The notes under the pieces were generated by a model. That model saw nothing but the letters and a program-made list of their open reading frames with translations. It was not told the origin of the DNA and ran no database searches. Position numbers and translations under genes: made by a program. Below are positions 17,447 to 26,862 of a DNA stretch of 64,000 bases, piece after piece. The stretch spans positions 1 to 64,000 of the forward strand of contig JAKQIY010000061.1 of assembly GCA_029561455.1 (NCBI GenBank), in the 5' to 3' direction. Numbering within the stretch: position 1 is the first letter of the stretch; every line of letters starts with the position of its first letter. The stretch comes from a bacterium. GTDB lineage: Bacteria > Zhuqueibacterota > Zhuqueibacteria > Residuimicrobiales > Krinioviventaceae.

Positions 17447-18337
17447 ATGCCCTACATCGGTGAACTGGCCGCCTTAACCGGCGCATTTTTTTGGGGAATC
17501 TGCTCCCTGCTTTTCGAGTCCGCCACCAAACGGATCGGCACGATAACAACCAACCTGTTCCGGCTTTTCATGGCGACCCTGTTATTAAGCATCAGTTGTT
17601 TTTTTGCAACCGGCGAATTCTTTCCGCTGCATGCCAGTTCCGCCAATTACCTGTGGCTAAGCATCAGCGGCATTGTCGGCCTGGTCATTGGCGACAGCGC
17701 CATATTTAAAAGCCTGTATATCCTCGGCTCCCGCCGCACCATGTTGTTAATGTCGATTGCCCCGCCAATCACCGCTGCCCTGGCCTGGCTTTTTCTGGGA
17801 GAGACGCTGGCCTGGCTGGCTATCATCGGCATTATTATTACCATAGCGGGTATATTTTGGGTCATTAAAGAAGAAAATGTCCCGGAACCAACCAACGGCT
17901 CTAAATTCAAAGGGGTTATCTATGGCCTGATAGCCGCCCTGGGCCAGGCGGTTGGACTTGTATTAGCCAAATACGGTCTGGTTGACAATATCACCCCGGT
18001 GGCCGCCACTTTACTGCGCATGGCGCCGGCTACCTTTGTGCTGGCGCTGGTAATGCTTGCAACCAACAACCGCCATAAAATAACTCCGGCGCTCAAAAAT
18101 GGCCGGGCGGTGCTGCTCACCTTTGGCGGCGCGATATTCGGCCCCTTTCTGGGCGTATGGCTTTCCATAGTAGCCATTAAACATACCGAAACTGGCATTG
18201 CCTCCACCCTGCTGGCTACTGTGCCGGTGCTGATCTTGCCGATGATCATTATAGTTCATAAAACCAAACTGTCGTTGCGGGCGATTATCGGCGCTGTTAT
18301 TGCTGTCTGTGGTATTGCTTTGTTATTCCTCCATTAA
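17447..18337 (+). CDS. EamA/DMT-family membrane transporter
   Basis: A 296-residue inner-membrane protein with about ten hydrophobic helices in two homologous EamA halves. The second half begins near residue 155 (KFKGVIYGLIAALGQAVGLVLAKYG). Family members export or import small metabolites; substrate cannot be read. The ATG at 17447 has GGAA a few bases upstream. It is not close to any partner gene on the same strand. A second, divergent EamA protein is encoded at 39351-40253. Confidence 0.88.
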   Translation: MPYIGELAALTGAFFWGICSLLFESATKRIGTITTNLFRLFMATLLLSISCFFATGEFFPLHASSANYLWLSISGIVGLVIGDSAIFKSLYILGSRRTMLLMSIAPPITAALAWLFLGETLAWLAIIGIIITIAGIFWVIKEENVPEPTNGSKFKGVIYGLIAALGQAVGLVLAKYGLVDNITPVAATLLRMAPATFVLALVMLATNNRHKITPALKNGRAVLLTFGGAIFGPFLGVWLSIVAIKHTETGIASTLLATVPVLILPMIIIVHKTKLSLRAIIGAVIAVCGIALLFLH

Positions 18338-18391
18338 AGGCCGGGTGGATAGTTTGAACTGGTTATAGAAAAATCGGTTATTTTACCCAAA

Positions 18392-18418
18392 CCCTTTGAT
18401 TGAGGGAACTTTTTTTTC
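18392..18418 (+). terminator. Weak terminator after the EamA gene
   Basis: CCCTT-TGATT-GAGGG forms a short stem (with one G-U pair), followed by AACTTTTTTTT. It lies 55 bases after the stop codon. The stem is short, so confidence is limited. Confidence 0.4.
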
Positions 18419-18546
18419 ATCAGAATTGTTCTATTTTTTAGAAGCGGTTTCATTTCAGGCAGAACCTGTAATGAAATGCAGTGTATAAAAAACAGATAAT
18501 ACCGGGCGATCTCTAAATTCTGTACATCCTTCATTAGAAAAAGGAT

Positions 18547-19311
18547 ATGCAAATGGGTGGAATACGACAAATCCTTATCGTTCCTGTATTTATTCTTTTA
18601 CTTGTTCATTCTCCCGTTCTTGCGGTTGGGAATGAAGACAGTACTCTGACTAGCAGTACAACCGCCATGTACTCATCGTATACTAGTCCTTATGCCAATA
18701 CCGGCGGCACTCAGGCGCTGCCCATTAAAAGCCTGCTGATCAATGAAATCATGTTAAAGCGCAATCTGAACCGCCTTTCCTATATGGGGCACGGTCGTTA
18801 TCTGGACAGCTGCGAATCCACTGCACAACTGTTTTATGATATCAACATGTACCCGGAAGAAAGCAAAAATAAAATATTCCTGCTGGCAATCGGCGGCAGC
18901 ATTGCGGGACAAGCGTTAAAATACAGCCGCAGGGAATTATCAAAACACAACCTGGGTTTCATTTTTCCTAACTTGTCCGGATTGAATGTGATGTACCGGG
19001 TGGAAAAACTGCACAGTACTATCTTTATGCGATTTTCCAATACGGACAAAATTGTAGTGTTTTCGGCATATAACGGCCGTATCAGCGTCAACCTGCACGA
19101 AAACAGTTATGCACAACAAAAAAACCTGGCCGTGCAGCCCCTGCCCGGCTGCCAGTTATTTTATTTAAACACGAGTTACCCGCAGCAAAGCTATCATGAA
19201 ATTGGGATTGCCGCATATTACAAAAAATTCAACCTGTATTTTAACTATATAAAAAATTTTTCCTTTCCGGAACGGAACCGTTTGTCGGTAATTTCCTATA
19301 TTACGCTTTGA
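18547..19311 (+). CDS. Exported protein of unknown function
   Basis: A 254-residue protein I do not recognise. It has a signal peptide (residues 1-26, hydrophobic, ending PVLA before VGNEDS), a Ser/Thr/Tyr-rich linker, a helical stretch at about 65-110, and a C-terminal half with alternating hydrophobic strands (for example HSTIFMRFSNTDKIVVFSAY and KFNLYFNYIKNF) that could be part of a small outer-membrane barrel. The ATG at 18547 follows AAAAAGGAT; a second ATG at 18553 is also possible. It stands alone between EamA and pirin. Confidence 0.65.
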   Translation: MQMGGIRQILIVPVFILLLVHSPVLAVGNEDSTLTSSTTAMYSSYTSPYANTGGTQALPIKSLLINEIMLKRNLNRLSYMGHGRYLDSCESTAQLFYDINMYPEESKNKIFLLAIGGSIAGQALKYSRRELSKHNLGFIFPNLSGLNVMYRVEKLHSTIFMRFSNTDKIVVFSAYNGRISVNLHENSYAQQKNLAVQPLPGCQLFYLNTSYPQQSYHEIGIAAYYKKFNLYFNYIKNFSFPERNRLSVISYITL

Positions 19312-19391
19312 TTTTTGAATATTTTTACACAAATTTCCGTTAATATAAAAAACGGTCTGTTATATCAGGTTCATTAAATCAAGAGGCGGTT

Positions 19392-20309
19392 ATGGACAAA
19401 ACCAGAAAAATCAAACAACTCTATAAAAGTGTACCCACCATAGAAGGCGCAGGGGTACATTTAAAAAGAGCCTTCGGCAACCGCGAACCGGAACAACTCG
19501 ATCCCTTCCTGCTGCTGGATGATTTTCATTCCAGCGATCCGCAGCAATACCGGGCCGGTTTTCCCTGGCATCCGCACCGCGGCATCGAAACAATTACCTA
19601 TATGCTGGAAGGCAGCGTGGAACATGGGGACAGCCTGGGGAACAAGGGCATTATTGGCCCCGGCGATGTGCAATGGATGACCGCCGGTAGCGGTATTATT
19701 CACCAGGAAATGCCCAAAGGTGAAAAGAACGGTGCAATGTGGGGGTTGCAGCTATGGGCTAATTTGCCGGCCGCCGATAAAATGATGAATCCCCGTTACC
19801 GGGAAATCAAAAGCGGCGCGATTCCGGAAATAACTACCCAGGCCGGGGTCAAGATCAGGATCATTTGCGGCAACATTGAAGGCATGCCGGGGCCGGTGCG
19901 CGATGTCGTCATCGAGCCGGAATACCTGGATATCACCATTCCACCGGAAACCACTTTTTCCCATCCTGTAAAATCCGGCCACACCGCTTTTGCCTATGTA
20001 CTCACCGGCGCAGCTTACTTTGACAAGGAACGCGATTCCTGGGCGCGTAAGGAAATTGGCGCCGGGTATATGGATTTACAGCGCGATTGTCTGATTAAAA
20101 ACGAAAGCCTGGTCATTTTTGATAACGGCGATCATATTGTCGTTACAACAGTTGCCGATCCGGTGCGCTTTGTGCTGGTATCCGGCAAGCCGCTGCGCGA
20201 ACCGATTGCCTGGTACGGCCCGATTGTGATGAATACCCAGCAGGAATTACGGGTCGCCTTTAATGAATTCCAGAACGGAACATTTATCAAATATACGGGT
20301 AAAATTTAA
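19392..20309 (+). CDS. Pirin family protein
   Basis: A 305-residue bicupin of the pirin family. The metal-site residues are all present: His60 and His62 in WHPHRGIETITY, then His104 and Glu106 in GIIHQEMP. The C-terminal cupin covers about 165-300. Pirins bind iron and some act as quercetin 2,3-dioxygenases; the substrate here is unknown. The start follows AAGAGGCGG. It has no obvious partner gene; the next gene starts 160 bases later. Confidence 0.92.
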   Translation: MDKTRKIKQLYKSVPTIEGAGVHLKRAFGNREPEQLDPFLLLDDFHSSDPQQYRAGFPWHPHRGIETITYMLEGSVEHGDSLGNKGIIGPGDVQWMTAGSGIIHQEMPKGEKNGAMWGLQLWANLPAADKMMNPRYREIKSGAIPEITTQAGVKIRIICGNIEGMPGPVRDVVIEPEYLDITIPPETTFSHPVKSGHTAFAYVLTGAAYFDKERDSWARKEIGAGYMDLQRDCLIKNESLVIFDNGDHIVVTTVADPVRFVLVSGKPLREPIAWYGPIVMNTQQELRVAFNEFQNGTFIKYTGKI

Positions 20310-20469
20310 ACGCCCATCAGGTAACTTGACGGATTAAAAACCCGTTACCGTGTACGCAGGAGGTAAACCGGCATACCGGTACGACGCTCATACAGGAAAA
20401 GACTTGTTCAATCTAAAACACTTGAAAATCGGCTTATGTTTGGTTATTTTATGCAAAACTGAGAATAAG

Positions 20470-21630
20470 ATGAGTCGTGGAATAAAAAATATATGTTTTT
20501 TTCTGTTTCTGGCTGCGCTTCCCTGCCTGGCGGACTCGTACATCGAATCGCGGCTGAGTAAGGATATGGAAGATCATCGCCTGGATAATTACAGCAAGAT
20601 ACAAGCCGCGTTTATTCTGTCCGGCGCCACTCATCCCGATTCTCTGAGTTATTATCTAAAATGGTACAATACCCTGGTCAAGACCCTCAAAGATTATAAC
20701 TTTGATCCCTTTGACCGCATTAATTCCGCCGGTAATGTGTTTGGTTACCTGCATAGTAACTGGCTCATCACCTACCAGGAAAAAGCCACTACCCTGATCA
20801 ATGTGGTCAAACAAAAACAGTTCAACTGCGTAGCCGGCACTATTCTTTATAACCTGATCTGCGAAGACATGGGCTGGGCCACCGAAGCCTTTGAAACGCC
20901 CACTCATACCTACACTATTTTTACGGATTTCTCCCGGCGGCTGATGGTGGAAAACACCTCCGGTATGGGATTCAACATCATGGAGAACCTGAAAGAGTAT
21001 TCCCAATACCTGTTGCAATTTTACCCGGAAGACCGGCGCTACCAGATCGGCCTGGATAAAATATATGCCTATGAAAATACCCAGGGCCGGCAAATCAACA
21101 ATACCGAACTGTTAGGGCTGCTGGCATATAACCGCGCTTATTTTGCCATGCAGGTCAAGGATTACCGCAGCGCTTTTAATTTTGTCACCCTGGCGCAGCA
21201 ATTCAACCGCGATTCTCGCTCAAATTATAATTTCGAGATCGACCTCTATCACAAATGGGGCAAAAAGTTGTTCGATGAACAGAACTATGAACAGTCTTTT
21301 GAAGTATTCCAGATCGCCCTTAGCCGACACCCGGAAGTGAAAGAATTTGTGCAAAACAGCCGGGCCTGTTTTTTCAATGCGCTCGCAACCAACTGGACGC
21401 AAAAAAACTGGCAATCCACTACCCAGCTTGTCCCTGCCATGCTGGCCCTGCAAATAATGAACGATTCCGATCTGACGAATTTGCAGCGGATGCTGGCCAA
21501 CTGGGGGGATTATTTTTACCGCACGCAAATGAAATTTGAATGTCGGCAAACTGCCGCTTTGTGGGCGGCAGTTGACCCGAATAATCCACAATTACAGCGC
21601 TTCCAGGCTGCCATCGAAACCCTGCCCTGA
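20470..21630 (+). CDS. Exported transglutaminase-like protein with TPR-type helices
   Basis: A 386-residue exported protein. The ATG at 20470 is chosen because it gives a clean signal peptide (residues 1-21, ending PCLA); a longer GTG frame from 20350 would bury it. Residues about 110-170 look like a transglutaminase-like core: Cys120 in QFNCVAGTILYNLICE, His146 in TPTHTY, and MVENTSG, where Glu161 may stand for the usual Asp of the Cys-His-Asp triad. The rest (about 190-386) is helical, with TPR-like pairs such as LLAYNRAYFAMQVKDYRSAF. Function is unknown; a periplasmic peptidase- or amidase-like role is inference. Confidence 0.65.
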   Translation: MSRGIKNICFFLFLAALPCLADSYIESRLSKDMEDHRLDNYSKIQAAFILSGATHPDSLSYYLKWYNTLVKTLKDYNFDPFDRINSAGNVFGYLHSNWLITYQEKATTLINVVKQKQFNCVAGTILYNLICEDMGWATEAFETPTHTYTIFTDFSRRLMVENTSGMGFNIMENLKEYSQYLLQFYPEDRRYQIGLDKIYAYENTQGRQINNTELLGLLAYNRAYFAMQVKDYRSAFNFVTLAQQFNRDSRSNYNFEIDLYHKWGKKLFDEQNYEQSFEVFQIALSRHPEVKEFVQNSRACFFNALATNWTQKNWQSTTQLVPAMLALQIMNDSDLTNLQRMLANWGDYFYRTQMKFECRQTAALWAAVDPNNPQLQRFQAAIETLP

Positions 21631-21779
21631 TGTATACTCTTGCTTGCCCTCTGTCTCCGGCAGATAAAACGGCACAGCAAAAATTTTACAGATAAATTGC
21701 CGGAAATGATAAAAATCCTTTGAATAATGTTGCGGTTGTTTTACATTATAGAAAATATCTTTTATTCAAGGAGGAAGTT

Positions 21780-22577
21780 ATGACCCTGGATTTTTCCAAA
21801 TTCAAAAAAATAAATGAAGGCAAGACCAAGATCATTTACGAAAACCCGGCAGACCCCAAATCTGTCTTTATGCAGTTCAAGGACGATATCACTGCCGGAG
21901 ACGGTGTGAAACATGATATAATCCAGGGTAAAGCCCTGGTGGACTGGCAAACCAACAAGGATATTTTCGAATACCTGAACCGCTGCGGGTTACAAACCCA
22001 CTATATCAGCAGTCCGGCTGAAAAAGTATCGCTGGTCAAAAAGCTGGATCAAAAAATCAACCTCGAAGTGGTGTCGCGGCGGGTAGCCACCGGGTCGATT
22101 CTGCACTGGGGCAATGCGGTGGAAGGCACACGTTACGAAACGCCCATCACCCAGTTCCATTACAAGGATGATCCCCTGCACGATCCCCTGCTCGACCAGA
22201 AATATATTGAATTCATCATCGCCAAAAAGAACGGCTGGCAGTATAAAAAAATGGTGGATTTGAATGTTCAGGTTTTCCTGCACCTGGAACGGGCATTTGC
22301 ACAATTCAAGGTGCAGTTGGTGGATATGAAACTCGAATATGGCATTATCGATGGCGATGTGTACCTGATCGATGAGATCAGTGGCGGCTCGTTCCGGCTG
22401 TGGCCCTATGCCAAAGATAACCCCAACCTGCAACAGGCGAATGTTTTGACCGAACTCGACCCGCAGGGCCGCCTGGATAAAGATACATATCGTATGGGCG
22501 AGGGTCTGGACAAGGTGATCTCTAAATTTGCCATTATTGCCAATATAACCAAAAACTTTAAAGACCTGAAAATATAA
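21780..22577 (+). CDS. purC: Phosphoribosylaminoimidazole-succinocarboxamide synthase
   Basis: A 265-residue SAICAR synthase, step 8 of the classical purine pathway: CAIR plus aspartate and ATP gives SAICAR. Visible motifs are NEGKTKIIYE, the nucleotide-site segment FKDDITAGDGVKHD, the conserved VVSRRVATGS, and DGDVYLIDEISGGSFRLWP. The ATG at 21780 follows an AAGGAGG at ideal distance; in-frame codons upstream lack support. It is a single-gene unit, away from other pur genes, and is followed by a GC-rich hairpin at 22588-22607. Confidence 0.95.
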   Translation: MTLDFSKFKKINEGKTKIIYENPADPKSVFMQFKDDITAGDGVKHDIIQGKALVDWQTNKDIFEYLNRCGLQTHYISSPAEKVSLVKKLDQKINLEVVSRRVATGSILHWGNAVEGTRYETPITQFHYKDDPLHDPLLDQKYIEFIIAKKNGWQYKKMVDLNVQVFLHLERAFAQFKVQLVDMKLEYGIIDGDVYLIDEISGGSFRLWPYAKDNPNLQQANVLTELDPQGRLDKDTYRMGEGLDKVISKFAIIANITKNFKDLKI

Positions 22578-22587
22578 TTCTTTTCAT

Positions 22588-22607
22588 GCGGCGGGTCACT
22601 CCGCCGC
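22588..22607 (+). terminator. Hairpin after purC
   Basis: A perfect GCGGCGG-GTCACT-CCGCCGC stem-loop begins 11 bases after the stop codon. The following run is TTGTATAAT rather than a clean T tract, so termination strength is uncertain. Confidence 0.5.
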
Positions 22608-22611
22608 TTGT

Positions 22612-22790
22612 ATAATACAAAGCTCGTCCTGGGTCGCAGATTCGACCAGGACAGAGATGTTCCCAGGTCGTACCAGGGAAAGTGTAGCATACCTTTCCGC
22701 AAATTCGATAAAAACAAAGGGCTGTGCCAATGTATAGTTTGAAAGTTTAAAGCGAAAAAATTCCGCAGTTGTACTACACTTTCTCATTCT
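22612..22790. repeat. Degenerate repeat fragments between purC and the DUF2809 gene
   Basis: This holds two imperfect hairpins (GTCCTGGGTCG...CGACCAGGAC and TCCCAGG...CCAGGGA) and a degenerate block A (AAAGTGTAGCATACCTTTCC, 22678 onward). Near 22766-22786 the same GTGTAGTAC word occurs on the other strand. It looks like an eroded relative of the islands at 16.5 and 55.5 kb. Confidence 0.45.
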
Positions 22791-22838
22791 ATACTATTTG
22801 ATACAGTCCCCCAAAATAACTTGGACAATTTATTTTAT

Positions 22839-23273
22839 ATGAAACAGAAACTTCGTCTATACCTGTTATTCATACTGCTCGTTCTGATCCCGGCAGGGAT
22901 CTATACAAAATTCTATCATGGACCCGGACAAATTTGGGTCTATAATTACGCCGGGGATATATTATATGCCATGTTCTGGTATTTCCTGTTACTTTTTGCA
23001 GAACCGCTTTTGCCGCCATTAAAAACCGCGCTCGTCACATTACTTTTTTGCAGCATGATGGAATTTTCACAATTATTTACTTCCCCTTTGCTGGAAAAGA
23101 TACGCAGTACCTTCCTGGGTAGAACCCTCATCGGCGTTAACTTTAACACCGCCGATATCTTTTACTATTTTGTCGGTTGCGGCCTGGCATGTATTATTTA
23201 TAAACAGATGCTACACCTTTTTGGTCTTCCATCCGCCCCGCCTGAACCAGAGCGCCATAATGATACCCTTTAA
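22839..23273 (+). CDS. DUF2809 family membrane protein
   Basis: A 144-residue inner-membrane protein with four or five hydrophobic helices. DUF2809 hallmarks are visible: IYTKFYHGPGQIWVYNYAGD near residue 25, MEFSQLFTSPLLEKIRSTFLG near 85, and a final DIFYYFVGCGLA helix. Function is unknown. The ATG at 22839 is preferred to an upstream TTG. Its last 63 bases overlap the 3' end of the convergent MATE gene. Confidence 0.85.
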   Translation: MKQKLRLYLLFILLVLIPAGIYTKFYHGPGQIWVYNYAGDILYAMFWYFLLLFAEPLLPPLKTALVTLLFCSMMEFSQLFTSPLLEKIRSTFLGRTLIGVNFNTADIFYYFVGCGLACIIYKQMLHLFGLPSAPPEPERHNDTL

Positions 23274-24647
23274 ACCCGTAGTGGCGGCGATAGCCCACCA
23301 GATGCCGTTGCTGCCCATTCCCAATGTATTGGCAAGCACAATGGCCAGGGGAATACGCGCCCAGGTGATGGGAACCGATACCAGCATAGGCGGCAGGGAA
23401 TTCCCGGCGCCACCGAACGCGCCCTCGAAAACGATTTCCATTCCCAAAAACACTTCAAACATGGCAATAATGCGCAGGTAACGCACACCCTCGGCAATGA
23501 CCCTGGGATCGTTGATAAAAAACATAATAATCCATTTGCCAAAAAACAGGAAAACCAAAGAAACCGCCAGCAACAAACAACACGTGTACAATACGGACAG
23601 CCAGGCGGCTTTTTCGGCCCGCTCCGGTTTTTTGGCGCCGAGGTTCTGTCCCACCAGGGTGGCCGCAGCCACAGAAAAACCAACCGCGGTAAAATATGCC
23701 AGTCCCTCGATGCGGTGCCCCAGGCCCAGCGCCGCCAGGGGTTCCGAGCCGAACCGGGTGATAACGCGGGTCAGCAGCATGTAACTGATGCTGAACATAA
23801 TGCCGCTGAACGAAATCGGCGCGCCGACCCGGGCAATACGCCAGATCAGATCCAGGTTGATGAATTGTTTCATCCTGGTTACAAATTTAATCGTTACTTC
23901 TCTTTTCCGCAGCAGCCAAACGCTCCAACTAATAGCCAGAACATGACTGAGGACAGTAGCCAGCGCTGCGCCGCCGGTCTCCATACGTGGAAACGGGCCG
24001 ATGCCAAAAATCAGCAGCGGATCGAGGATAAAATTCAACAACAGCGCCACAGAAATGATCTTTAACGGCGTTTTGGTATCGCCCATGCCGCGAAAGGCGG
24101 CATCTGCGGCAAAGGTGGTAAATATGGTGATCATCCCCGCAAAAATAAAATTCATATAATCGCGGGCAGCATGGAGTACATTGCCCTCCAGACCCATATA
24201 GGCATAAATATAATTTTGGAATATATATCCCAAAATGCCAAAGGTGATCGCTAAAATTGAAGCCAGAATGATGCCCTGGCCCACAACCCGACTGGCCAGT
24301 TCATTATCCCTGGCGCCATAAAATCGGGCGACCATGGCGTTAACGCCGGTATCGACCAGGGTGGCAATGGATTGCAGGGTCCACATCATAAACGCCGCCG
24401 CGCTCACCCCGGCCAGCGCTTCAGCGCCCAGTTTGCCCACCCACCAGATATCCACCAGGTTGAATATCATCAACAACAGCATGGAAGTAAAAGCCGGCCA
24501 CGCCAGCTTAAAAATAGCACGACTGAGAGGAATGCGGGTCAGTTCCGGGCCTTCATCCGGCTCAGGCAAAACCACAACCGCTTCAGGGGCGCCGTGCCAG
24601 TCCAAAGGAGGTTCTTTTTTTAAAAAATCTTTATTATATTCACTCAT
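23211..24647 (-). CDS. MATE family efflux transporter
   Basis: A 478-residue inner-membrane antiporter of the MATE family (NorM/DinF-like) with twelve predicted helices. The first half begins LAWPAFTSMLLLMIFNLVDIWWVG and the second half near IARVGAPISFSGIMFSISYMLL. MATE proteins expel cationic drugs or metabolites against Na+ or H+; the substrate is not readable. A hydrophilic stretch of about 40 residues precedes the first helix. Its 3' end overlaps the DUF2809 gene tail to tail. Confidence 0.93.
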   Translation of the reverse strand: MSEYNKDFLKKEPPLDWHGAPEAVVVLPEPDEGPELTRIPLSRAIFKLAWPAFTSMLLLMIFNLVDIWWVGKLGAEALAGVSAAAFMMWTLQSIATLVDTGVNAMVARFYGARDNELASRVVGQGIILASILAITFGILGYIFQNYIYAYMGLEGNVLHAARDYMNFIFAGMITIFTTFAADAAFRGMGDTKTPLKIISVALLLNFILDPLLIFGIGPFPRMETGGAALATVLSHVLAISWSVWLLRKREVTIKFVTRMKQFINLDLIWRIARVGAPISFSGIMFSISYMLLTRVITRFGSEPLAALGLGHRIEGLAYFTAVGFSVAAATLVGQNLGAKKPERAEKAAWLSVLYTCCLLLAVSLVFLFFGKWIIMFFINDPRVIAEGVRYLRIIAMFEVFLGMEIVFEGAFGGAGNSLPPMLVSVPITWARIPLAIVLANTLGMGSNGIWWAIAATTGLKGIIMALWFRRGGWKTKKV

Positions 24648-24766
24648 AGATGTCCCGATATTTTAGAATTAAAATTACAAAAAAATAGTGTAAAGTCATA
24701 GAAAATATATGATAGCGGAGCATAATGTTTCTGTGCAATGCCCATTTAACCTCCCCTCCATACTCC

Positions 24767-25057
24767 AGAGACTGTGTGAAAACGCCTGTAAAAGCCTGGT
24801 TGTCAGCGCATGAAAGTAGCTCAGATTCTACCGGACCCGGAGTACAGTCCCTTTATGGACTGTGGGTCGCCGCAGGCGGCCTCGAATCGGTTTGTTGTTT
24901 CAATAAAAACATATAGTTAAATGGCATGGAGCATATATGTAATAATCAGTAAGGTTTTCTTGTTACAGATGATATTTGGGCCTTCGGCCTAACGCATCGC
25001 ATAAAGGCGATGCACTCCATTTTTTACAGCAAAATTTTTGGTTTTCACACAGTCTCT
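24767..25057 (+). mobile_element. MITE-like element, copy 1
   Basis: A 291-bp non-coding element with perfect 17-bp terminal inverted repeats AGAGACTGTGTGAAAAC. An imperfect outer arm (CTCCA-n-AC) may extend it to 24756. Inside are several perfect hairpins: ACAGTCC-CTTTAT-GGACTGT, GCCGC-AG-GCGGC, GGCC-TTC-GGCC and CATCGC-ATAAAG-GCGATG. A roughly 95 percent identical copy (by eye) lies in the opposite orientation at 33293-33582. No open frame and no clear target-site duplication are seen, so mobilisation in trans is inferred. Confidence 0.8.
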
Positions 25058-25205
25058 CCCAATTGGGAACCCGCTTGTACAAAATCTCTGATTTGAAAGG
25101 TAAAGATCATATTTAAAATAACTGCTTGAAAGGAATCGGAGATTCCTGACCACTCTCTTTCCTGATCATGAGATTAGGAACGAGGAAAAAAACACTCAAA
25201 ACAAA

Positions 25206-25296
25206 CTTGTCATTTCGAGCGAAGCGAGAAATCTTGTTGTACAATATGTTAAATACGAAAGATACTTAGTCGCTTCGCTCCTCGGAATGACATGAA
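25206..25296. repeat. Inverted repeat with GAGCGAAGCGAG arms
   Basis: The left arm TTGTCATTTCGAGCGAAGCG and the right arm TCGCTTCGCTCCTCGGAATG are imperfect inverted copies about 50 bases apart. The word GTCATTCCGAGCGAAGCGAGG is a familiar dispersed repeat in many bacterial genomes. It sits downstream of the NapC-like gene, where the transcript could fold into a hairpin. Confidence 0.55.
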
Positions 25297-25371
25297 AGGC
25301 TTTTTTTACTCAAATTTGTATCCTGGTCTACTTTTTTGGGCTTTTGATACAGTCACGGTATGAGACAGAGG

Positions 25372-26853
25372 TCACCACGAATTCAGCGCATCCTGCAGCA
25401 AATACTCGTACATGGCATAACCGGGCTGATCTTTGGCAACCGGGGTTAAATAACGGAACGGTTGCTGCTCTTCGAAAGCCAGAAATGAATGGCATAGGGT
25501 ACATTCATTGCGGATAAACGAGTCGTCTTCCGCGCGCATATTTTGATTATGGCAGCGGAAACATCCCCCGCCATTGGCATGGTTGAGGTGACTGGGATAC
25601 GTTCCCCAGTCGATTTTCATTTGGTGGTGAATATTACGATTATAAATATTCTGTAACTCGGCAACCGCACCGGCCAATTGCGGTTGCAGCTCAGGCTGCG
25701 GGTTTTGCCGCATATAAAAACTGTTTAAATGCTGTTCGATGCCCTGCATAGCCGCCGACTGCGAGGGATAGTTGCCGCTTACAGCGGCCAATGCCTCCCG
25801 TTTGATGTTTGGCATCGACCGGTCGATTGAGCCGTTGTAAAGCAGGTCGTCAACCGCTTGTTCCACATCCTGGTAAATATGAGTAGCGCGGTTATGACAA
25901 TCCACACAATCCATAGTGCGGGTCTTTTTGTAATTAACCTGCCGGTTGGCCAGCCGGGTGTTAGTGTATTCTTTCCAGGTACTGTCTTTTTGTAATACTT
26001 TAACAGTGATCATTTCTTCCTGTTCATCATCTACCGATGTAAACAACACCGTGCTATGCGCGCCGATATGCCAGTGAATGCCGGTTTTTTCGTCCCGGTT
26101 GCCGGCATCGATTTTCAGGATCAATGTATTATAAAACGTCGTCGACAGGCTATCCGTCCGATAATGCACATGGGTACGGATTTTCCGGCCATAAAATTTT
26201 TCCGGCCAGTGACATTTTTCACAGGTTTCGCGCGTTGGCCGCAGTTGATGCACCGGCGTGGGAATCGGAGTGTGGTAAGCATCAAAGGCCGCCAGGATCA
26301 TCTGCCGGGTGCCGTTGATCTTGGAATTGATCAGCGCCCCGACCCCTTCGCCGACATGACATTCAACGCATTTCACCCGCGCATGGGGGGACTGCTGGTA
26401 GGTAACCCACTCCGGATTCATCACCGTATGGCAGGCAGTGCCGCAAAAATGCGCCTGATCCATAAAATGCAGCATCCGCATTCCCGCTGTGGTAATAAAT
26501 ACAACGTTTATCAAAGTGAACAGTAAAATCGTCAGAAATACCCGCGACCCAAAACTGCGCGCCTGCACATCTTCGCTGCTGAATTTTTCCTCCAGCAATC
26601 GTTTGGTCGGCAGACCGCGTAATTTACGATATTTGTACCAGCCGATGGGTATAAGCACAAGACCGATGATGAATAATGCCGGAAACAACAAATAGGTGAT
26701 CAGCCCGATATATGCATTACGGATCAACCCGAGCGTATGCGCCGCTTCGAACAGAATAAATGTAATAAAAGAAGAAGTCGTTAAAATGACGCCCGCCTTG
26801 CCCCACCAGGTTACGGCCAGGCCCCTGAGAAAATTTCGATATTTTAACAGCAC
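25372..26853 (-). CDS. NapC/NirT-type membrane multihaem cytochrome c (six haem sites)
   Basis: A 493-residue membrane-anchored cytochrome, probably the quinol dehydrogenase that feeds the HAO-like enzyme encoded just upstream. Three hydrophobic helices are seen (about 20-40, 48-72, 104-125), then the haem domain on the outer side of the membrane. Haem sites: CGTACH at 137-142 (a CX3CH form), CVECH 162, CEKCH 211, CVDCH 316, CFRCH 431 and CTLCH 451. NapC/NrfH proteins are usually about 200 residues with four haems, so this is a long variant. It starts 10 bases after the HAO-like gene; the pair is surely one operon. Confidence 0.85.
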   Translation of the reverse strand: MLLKYRNFLRGLAVTWWGKAGVILTTSSFITFILFEAAHTLGLIRNAYIGLITYLLFPALFIIGLVLIPIGWYKYRKLRGLPTKRLLEEKFSSEDVQARSFGSRVFLTILLFTLINVVFITTAGMRMLHFMDQAHFCGTACHTVMNPEWVTYQQSPHARVKCVECHVGEGVGALINSKINGTRQMILAAFDAYHTPIPTPVHQLRPTRETCEKCHWPEKFYGRKIRTHVHYRTDSLSTTFYNTLILKIDAGNRDEKTGIHWHIGAHSTVLFTSVDDEQEEMITVKVLQKDSTWKEYTNTRLANRQVNYKKTRTMDCVDCHNRATHIYQDVEQAVDDLLYNGSIDRSMPNIKREALAAVSGNYPSQSAAMQGIEQHLNSFYMRQNPQPELQPQLAGAVAELQNIYNRNIHHQMKIDWGTYPSHLNHANGGGCFRCHNQNMRAEDDSFIRNECTLCHSFLAFEEQQPFRYLTPVAKDQPGYAMYEYLLQDALNSW

Positions 26854-26862
26854 AACTCCTCC

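Larger units (their letters stand above)
24648..25371. other. Gene-less stretch carrying MITE copy 1 and a GAGCGAAGCGAG repeat
   Basis: No credible gene is present. The stretch contains the 291-bp element at 24767-25057 and the inverted repeat at 25206-25296. The remaining sequence shows nothing recognisable. Confidence 0.6.
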
